Assembly: GCF_014904705.1 (NCBI RefSeq) | Contig: NZ_JACZCQ010000001.1 | Coordinates: 124,001-188,000, forward strand | Length of the DNA stretch: 64,000 nt | Reading direction: 5' to 3' | Source: Nisaea sediminum | GTDB taxonomy: Bacteria > Pseudomonadota > Alphaproteobacteria > Thalassobaculales > Thalassobaculaceae | Shown here: positions 63,800-64,000 of the stretch, piece after piece | Layout of the letters: every line of letters starts with the position of its first letter | Numbering within the stretch: position 1 is the first letter of the stretch | Translations under genes and position numbers: made by a program | Notes under the pieces: generated by a model | Told to the model about the DNA's origin: nothing | The model's database searches: none | The model's input: only the letters and a program-made list of their open reading frames with translations

Positions 63800-63813
63800 A
63801 TACCATCCGGTAT
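63800..63813. promoter_or_regulatory. Candidate TetR operator 2
   Basis: ATACC-N3-CGGTAT, an exact spacing match to operator 1, located 34 bases upstream of the TetR ATG at 63847. Two sites in a divergent promoter suggest control of both genes. Confidence 0.6.
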
Positions 63814-63846
63814 ATAATTTTCGATTGACATCGCAAGGAACGGACA

Positions 63847-64000
63847 ATGACGCGTGGGAGGCCTCGGAAGACGGATCCGGATGCCGCGCTTGAGAGCATC
63901 ACCAAGGTGTTCTGGGAGCAGGGCTACGAGGGCGCGTCGCTTGGCGACTTGACGAGGGCCTCCGGCATGGCCAAGCCGGGCCTCTACGCCGCTTTCGGCG
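63847..64000 (+). CDS. TetR-family regulator (3' end outside window)
   Basis: The first 51 codons. The HTH region fits the TetR pattern: KVFWEQGYEGASLGDLTRASGMAKPGLYAAFG. An AAGGA ribosome site precedes the ATG at 63847. The ligand-binding domain is outside the window. It is divergent from the SDR and probably autoregulated through the two ATACC-N3-CGGTA sites. Confidence 0.85.
   Translation, partial: MTRGRPRKTDPDAALESITKVFWEQGYEGASLGDLTRASGMAKPGLYAAFG

Overview
The window is GC-rich DNA with strongly G/C-ending codons and reads like the chromosome of a free-living, probably marine alphaproteobacterium of the Rhodospirillales type. The basis is the order xseB-ispA-dxs-tlyA, many solute-binding-protein transporters, a non-pyrrolysine MttB homologue, a BCCT carrier, a full-length formate-tetrahydrofolate ligase and the style of the regulators. 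The genus is not determined. I saw no rRNA, tRNA, CRISPR array, prophage or insertion sequence.

Layout. 0-2.4 kb: end of a FetAB-type ABC exporter, an orphan Xre/MbcA/ParS antitoxin-like gene and a small lipoprotein. 2.5-12.1 kb: a long minus-strand run. It starts with a clear TPP riboswitch (about 12139 to 12060), followed by a branched-chain-amino-acid-type ABC system (binding protein, LivH, a LivM-LivG fusion, LivF), pyrE, a GST, and a peptide-type binding protein with two permeases but no ATPase. 12.4-15.5 kb: a translationally coupled trio of CHASE2 membrane protein, small exported protein and M48-like metalloprotease. 15.6-17.2 kb: tartrate/malate-type dehydrogenase and MaoC hydratase. 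17.2-21 kb: a regulatory-looking region with a 50-residue ORF, then phnC-phnD-phnE. 21-25.3 kb: a 29-residue membrane mini-protein, a CMD protein, a GST, an HTH regulator coupled to a leaderless PhnD-like protein, and a desaturase. 25.3-27.9 kb: MttB homologue and an Xre-family regulator. 27.9-33.9 kb: a complete peptide/opine-type ABC transporter with fused twin ATPases. 34-39.5 kb: GNAT, DUF4870-like protein, threonine aldolase and two paralogous pentapeptide-repeat proteins. 39.8-44.1 kb: RND efflux pump and its adaptor. 44.4-50.2 kb: HDAC-like amidohydrolase, the isoprenoid block xseB-ispA-dxs, tlyA and a DUF2806-like protein. 50.3-57.6 kb: LysR regulator, BCCT carrier, SDR, amidotransferase, nicotinamidase and a gamma-glutamyltransferase homologue. 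57.7-64 kb: a one-carbon pair (10-formyl-THF hydrolase-like protein and Fhs), an M14-like peptidase, GFA protein, polysaccharide deacetylase, SDR and a divergent TetR gene.

The common theme is scavenging of small organic N, P and C compounds (peptides, phosphonates, betaines, probably a thiamin-related compound) with one-carbon and isoprenoid metabolism. The most notable element is the TPP riboswitch in front of a LIV-type transporter, which predicts import of thiamin or a precursor by a family normally associated with amino acids. Several unannotated inverted repeats (34021, 44183, 60476, 63748 and 63800) look like operators.
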